A stretch of DNA of 64,000 bases. Origin: Sphingomonas sp. Its GTDB lineage: Bacteria > Pseudomonadota > Alphaproteobacteria > Sphingomonadales > Sphingomonadaceae. The translations under genes and the position numbers were made by a program. Where the stretch lies: positions 94,578-158,577 of the forward strand of contig NZ_JAIERS010000020.1 of assembly GCF_019746665.1 (NCBI RefSeq). Reading direction: 5' to 3'. Shown one piece after another: positions 60,647 to 64,000 of the stretch (its first letter is position 1; each line of letters opens with the position of its first letter). Below the pieces are notes generated by a model, which saw only the letters and a list, made by a program, of their open reading frames with translations, ran no database searches and was not told the DNA's origin.

Positions 60647-62091
60647 GCAGCGCCTGGATCATCGCCTGCGACGAATGGCGACTGATGCGGCGCAACGCGG
60701 TTGCCGCGCTGGCGATCGCGATGTTGCTCGCGCTGTCGATCGTCGCGACGCTCACCGCGCTTACCCAGCGCCAGGCGAGCGACGCACTGCGCGCGCGTTA
60801 CCAGGCCCAGGCCGATCGCGCGTTCGATGGCCAGCCCGCGCGCCATCCGCACCGGATGGTGCATTACGGCCATTTCGTGTTTCGACCGCTGCCGGCGCTG
60901 GCGGGGTTCGATTCGGGGGTGGACGCCTTCACCGGATCGACGATCTTTCTGGAGGGGCACCGGCAGAACAGCGCCAATTTCGGCGATGTTCGGCAGAGTT
61001 CGCTGCTGGTTCGCTTTGGCCAGCTGACCCCGGCGTTCGTGCTGCATGTGCTCGCCCCGCTCGTGCTGATCTTCGTGGGCTTCGGCATGATCGCGCGGGA
61101 ACGCGAACGCGGGACGCTGAAGCAACTTCAGGCGCACGGCATCGCGCCGTCGGCGGTCGTTGGCGGCAAGACGCTGGCGCTCGCCGGTGTCGCCCTGCTG
61201 CTGGACCTGCCGGTGCTGGCGGCGCTCGGCTGGATGGTGGCGGCGGGCGGCGCGCCGCTGAGCGATGCCACCGCGATCGCGCTTGGCCACGGCGCCTATC
61301 TGGCGATTTGGGTCGCGCTGATCACCGCCGTCTCGGCGCTGGCGAGCCAGGCGCGGGGCGCGCTGCTCGCCCTGATCGGGCTGTGGGCGATCACCGTCGT
61401 GCTGCTGCCGCGCATCGCCAGCGATGTGGCGCTGGCGATGCGACCGAGCGCCAACCGCATCGAAACCGATGTCGCAATCCAGCGCGACCTGCGCCGCATC
61501 GGGGACAGCCACGACCCCGCCGACCCGCATTTCGCCGCGTTCAAGGCGGCAACGCTCGCCCGCTATGGCGTGTCGCGGGTCGAGGATCTGCCCTTCAACT
61601 ATCGCGGCCTGCTCGCGCTGGAGGGGGAAAGGCTGACGGCGGGGTTGTTCGATGCCTATGCCCACCGCCAATTCGCGGCCCAGCGCGCGCAATCCGGGGT
61701 GGTGGCGCTGATGGGAATCGCCAGCCCGACCATCGCGGCGCGTGCGCTGTCGATGGCGCTGGCGGGCACCGATCTGGAAAGCCATCGCCGTTTCCTGATC
61801 CAGGCCGAGCGCTATCGCTACACCATCGTTCAGCAGCTCAACCGGCTCCAGGCCTTGTCGGTCAGCTATGCCGATGACGGCGCGCGCAACAGCGATCCCG
61901 AAGCGGCGCGGCGGGTGCGGATCGATCCGCGCAACTGGCAGGCGGTGCCCGATTTCCGCTATCGCGGCACGAGCAGCGCGGAAAAGGCGGCGGCGGCGCT
62001 CCCGGCCGCCAGCGTGCTGGCGGGCTGGGCGCTGCTCGCCATGTTGCTGCTGCGGTTGGCGACGCGGCGCGTGGCGGGGGCAGTCCGGTGA
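60643..62091 (+). CDS. ABC transporter permease (DUF3526/ABC-2 type), first subunit
   Basis: A 482-aa membrane protein. N-terminal helix after MSSAWIIACDEWRLMRRN, a large extracytoplasmic loop (HRMVHYGHFVFRPLPALAGFDSGVDAFTG), then grouped helices (VLAPLVLIFVGFGMIARERERGTLKQL; LALAGVALLLDLPVLAALG) and a late DUF3526-like region. This family forms exporters with the preceding ATPase. Overlaps its neighbours by 4 bases. Confidence 0.85.
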   Translation: MSSAWIIACDEWRLMRRNAVAALAIAMLLALSIVATLTALTQRQASDALRARYQAQADRAFDGQPARHPHRMVHYGHFVFRPLPALAGFDSGVDAFTGSTIFLEGHRQNSANFGDVRQSSLLVRFGQLTPAFVLHVLAPLVLIFVGFGMIARERERGTLKQLQAHGIAPSAVVGGKTLALAGVALLLDLPVLAALGWMVAAGGAPLSDATAIALGHGAYLAIWVALITAVSALASQARGALLALIGLWAITVVLLPRIASDVALAMRPSANRIETDVAIQRDLRRIGDSHDPADPHFAAFKAATLARYGVSRVEDLPFNYRGLLALEGERLTAGLFDAYAHRQFAAQRAQSGVVALMGIASPTIAARALSMALAGTDLESHRRFLIQAERYRYTIVQQLNRLQALSVSYADDGARNSDPEAARRVRIDPRNWQAVPDFRYRGTSSAEKAAAALPAASVLAGWALLAMLLLRLATRRVAGAVR

Positions 62092-63335
62092 TGCTGTGGC
62101 GCCACGAATTGCGGCTGTTCCTGCGCCAGCGCGTGGCGTGGCCGGCGCTGCTGCTGACGCTGTTCCTGGCGATCGCGAGCGTCGTCGCGGGGCTTGCCGA
62201 GGTCGAGCGGCAGCGCGCCGCGATCGCCCGCATCCCCGCGTTGCAGGCCGAAGATGTGGGCGCGATCGCCAAGTTCGTCGCGCGCGAGCCCGACGCGGGC
62301 TATGCCGCCTATTACACACCGCACGCGACCTGGGATGCGCCGTCGCCGCTTGCTTTCGCGGCGATCGGCCAGCGTGACGTTGCTCCCTATATCCTGCGCA
62401 TCCGCGCGCTCGGCCTGGAGGGGCAGCTTTACGATAGCGAGCTGTACAATGCCGAACTCGCGCTGCCGGGGCGGTTCGACTGGGCGTTCGTGCTTACCTA
62501 TCTCGCGCCGCTGATCCTGATCGTGCTGCTGCACGATCTCGTCTCGAGCGAGCGCGAGAGCGGGCGGCTGGCGCTGTTGATGGCGATGAACGGAGGCCGA
62601 TGGCGGTTCTGGGCACGCCGGATCGGCCTGCGGCTGGGGCTGGTTTACGCGGCGCTGATCGTGCCGCTTGCCGCAGGGGCGCTCTACGCCGCCGCGCCGC
62701 TGTGGCCCACGGCACAGATCGCCGGCCAAACGCTGGGCTATTGCCTGATCTGGACCGCGCTCGCCACAGGCATCGGCGCGATCGGACTGTCATCGGTCGC
62801 GAACGCCGCCAGCCTCGCGGCTGGCTGGCTGGCGCTCACCTTGATCCTGCCCGCGCTCGCCAATCTCGCGATCAATGCCGCCATCCCGGCACGGCAGGGC
62901 ATCGAGCTGACCCTGGCGCAGCGCGAGGTGATCCATGCCGGCTGGGACAAGCCCAAGCAGGCGACGATGGCCGCGTTCTTCCGCTCGCACCCCGAATGGC
63001 GCGATACCAAGCCGGTCGGCCTCGGCTTTCACTGGAAATGGTATTACGCGTTCCAGCAGCTGGGCGACCAAAGCGTCGCCGACCAGAGCCGCGCTTATCG
63101 GGCGGCGTTGATGCGCCGGGACAGCTGGGCGCGGCGGATCGGCTGGGCACTCCCGGCGGTGGGCGTGCAGACCGCGCTCCACCGGATCGCGCGGACCGAC
63201 CTGACAGCGCAGCTCGCCTATCAGGACCGTATCCGCCGCTATCACACGCAGCTGCGGCGCTTCTATTATCCCTACATCTTCAACGATATCGCCTTCACCG
63301 ATGCCGACTTCGGCAAGGCGCCGCGCTGGCGCTAG
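62088..63335 (+). CDS. ABC transporter permease (DUF3526 type), second subunit
   Basis: A 415-aa membrane protein of the same type as the preceding one (MLWRHELRLFLRQRVAWPALLL; LAPLILIVLLHDLVSSERESGRLALLMAMNGG). DUF3526-like segment AAFFRSHPEWRDTKPVGLGFHWKWYYAFQQ. GTG at 62088 overlaps the preceding TGA; ATG follows at 62091. The two permeases and the ATPase make a complete exporter. Confidence 0.85.
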   Translation: MMLWRHELRLFLRQRVAWPALLLTLFLAIASVVAGLAEVERQRAAIARIPALQAEDVGAIAKFVAREPDAGYAAYYTPHATWDAPSPLAFAAIGQRDVAPYILRIRALGLEGQLYDSELYNAELALPGRFDWAFVLTYLAPLILIVLLHDLVSSERESGRLALLMAMNGGRWRFWARRIGLRLGLVYAALIVPLAAGALYAAAPLWPTAQIAGQTLGYCLIWTALATGIGAIGLSSVANAASLAAGWLALTLILPALANLAINAAIPARQGIELTLAQREVIHAGWDKPKQATMAAFFRSHPEWRDTKPVGLGFHWKWYYAFQQLGDQSVADQSRAYRAALMRRDSWARRIGWALPAVGVQTALHRIARTDLTAQLAYQDRIRRYHTQLRRFYYPYIFNDIAFTDADFGKAPRWR

Positions 63336-63455
63336 CAATCCGAAACGCCAGCCGACGCATCGGACCCAACGGCTTGGTTTGGCGCCGCAGTTTGCGGTGA
63401 AGACGGCATCCCTGCTACGTGCTGGAGACGAACTCAAGATGCGCCTCCAGGCAAC

Positions 63456-63612
63456 CTGAACCTCTCCGAGTTTGCCGGAGGCCGGTTGGATTAAGTTGTG
63501 CGGCTTTGGGTCGCTGTTCGATCATCGCATGGTAATGCTCTTCGGCCTCTGCAGGTGGGATGTTTCCGATCGGCTCGAGCAGGCGGCTGCACCTTCCGCC
63601 GGGGTTGATCGG
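63456..63612 (-). pseudogene. IS3-family transposase remnant (3' end)
   Basis: The minus-strand frame reads RLLEPIGNIPPAEAEEHYHAMIEQRP, the usual C-terminal end of an IS3-family OrfB transposase, followed by the IS terminus sequence (LNPTGLRQTRRGSG when translated). The catalytic DDE domain is missing. It marks an old insertion and deletion between the ABC operon and the sigma gene. Confidence 0.75.
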
Positions 63613-63732
63613 CGCAAAGCGCGGTTGCATGAGGGCGCTCGCTGAGAAACGGCATGGAGGCGACGTGCGAACCAAACTCTGGCATGGCCATGCCCGTCGC
63701 GATGACACCCCTGCCGTGCAGCGAACCGGGCG

Positions 63733-63963
63733 TTGAAGCCGGTGGACAAGCGCGACTATGCCGGGCTGGGTGAAAGCGATCTCGTCGCGCTGTTTCGCAG
63801 CGGCGACGCGGGCGCGATCCGCTATATCGCGACGGCGAACAACCAACGCCTGTTTCGCGCCGCCTGGGCGGTTCTGAAAGACAGCGCCGAGGCCGAAGAT
63901 GCCGTGCAGAGCGGCTATCTCAACCCACATTCTCCAAGTAAGTCGCTGATTTCGCTGTCGTAA
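63733..63963 (+). pseudogene. ECF RNA polymerase sigma factor, broken after the 5' part
   Basis: Residues 1-61 look like region 2 of an ECF sigma factor (SDLVALFRSGDAGAIRYIATANNQRLFRAAWAVLKDSAEAEDAVQSGYL). After YLN the similarity ends and 15 unrelated codons lead to a stop at 63963. Region 4 is missing. The sequence from about 63925 to the window end is AT-rich and looks inserted. TTG at 63733 is the first start; GTG at 63742 is possible. Confidence 0.65.
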
Positions 63964-64000
63964 TCGTGATATTTCGCATATAAATCATGGCGTTGACGGC

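Overview
The window is GC-rich chromosomal DNA that reads like an alphaproteobacterium of the Sphingomonadales. The evidence is a leucine-degradation pair (liuB, ivd), a TrcR/DUF1013 cell-cycle regulator, a YqiJ-YqiK flotillin pair, a full System I cytochrome c maturation operon, and a bchI-bchD-bchO block beside tspO, which indicates an aerobic anoxygenic phototroph. No tRNA, rRNA or CRISPR array was seen.

Layout. 1-7.2 kb: 5' end of liuB on the minus strand, a secreted protein, a large DUF3857/transglutaminase/TPR protein, isovaleryl-CoA dehydrogenase and an APC amino-acid permease. 7.2-14.7 kb: a minus-strand run with a small membrane protein, acnA, an acyl-CoA ligase, clpA with a clear intrinsic terminator, and a DUF1192 protein. 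14.9-25.5 kb: a plus-strand run with a quinone oxidoreductase, yqiJ/yqiK-like genes, a GST, two metallophosphoesterases around a glycosyltransferase, trcR, an MBL hydrolase, a membrane protein and nadA. 25.5-28.4 kb: AT-richer DNA in which an unknown gene is split by a complete 1953-bp IS1595-family element. That element has inverted ends, an exact 8-bp target duplication and three passenger ORFs, one of only 20 codons. 28.5-35.1 kb: a hybrid histidine kinase with an ethylene-receptor-like sensor, then ccmC-D-E-F-G-H and a TPR (CcmI-like) gene. 35.3-40.0 kb: a GNAT acetyltransferase, tspO, and bchI-bchD-bchO.

40.9-54.4 kb is an integrated element of about 13.5 kb. It sits inside a PA0069-family radical SAM gene. 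The chromosomal 3' part of that gene (40044 to about 40885) is now joined in frame to a diverged 5' part carried by the element, so a full-length hybrid gene is rebuilt. The original 5' part is stranded at 54387-54614, next to a large serine recombinase (52587-54314) that is the likely integrase. Cargo includes a tRNA-guanine-transglycosylase/DpdA-like protein with an unknown 568-aa partner, a serine resolvase with a possible res site, a DUF697-type GTPase, an HUH (rolling-circle) Rep-like protein with a possible origin, two lipoproteins, an exonuclease I-like protein and several small accessory proteins.

54.7-57.6 kb is a scarred region: an AraC regulator, a cytochrome P460 gene without its signal peptide, a small membrane protein and a 3' fragment of trmJ. 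57.6-63.3 kb holds a TonB-dependent siderophore-type receptor divergent from an ABC exporter with two DUF3526-type permeases. The window ends with an IS3-family transposase remnant and an ECF sigma-factor gene whose reading frame is broken.

All calls come from reading the sequence and translations; no database search was run. Start codons were moved where a Shine-Dalgarno site, family length or signal peptide argued for it.
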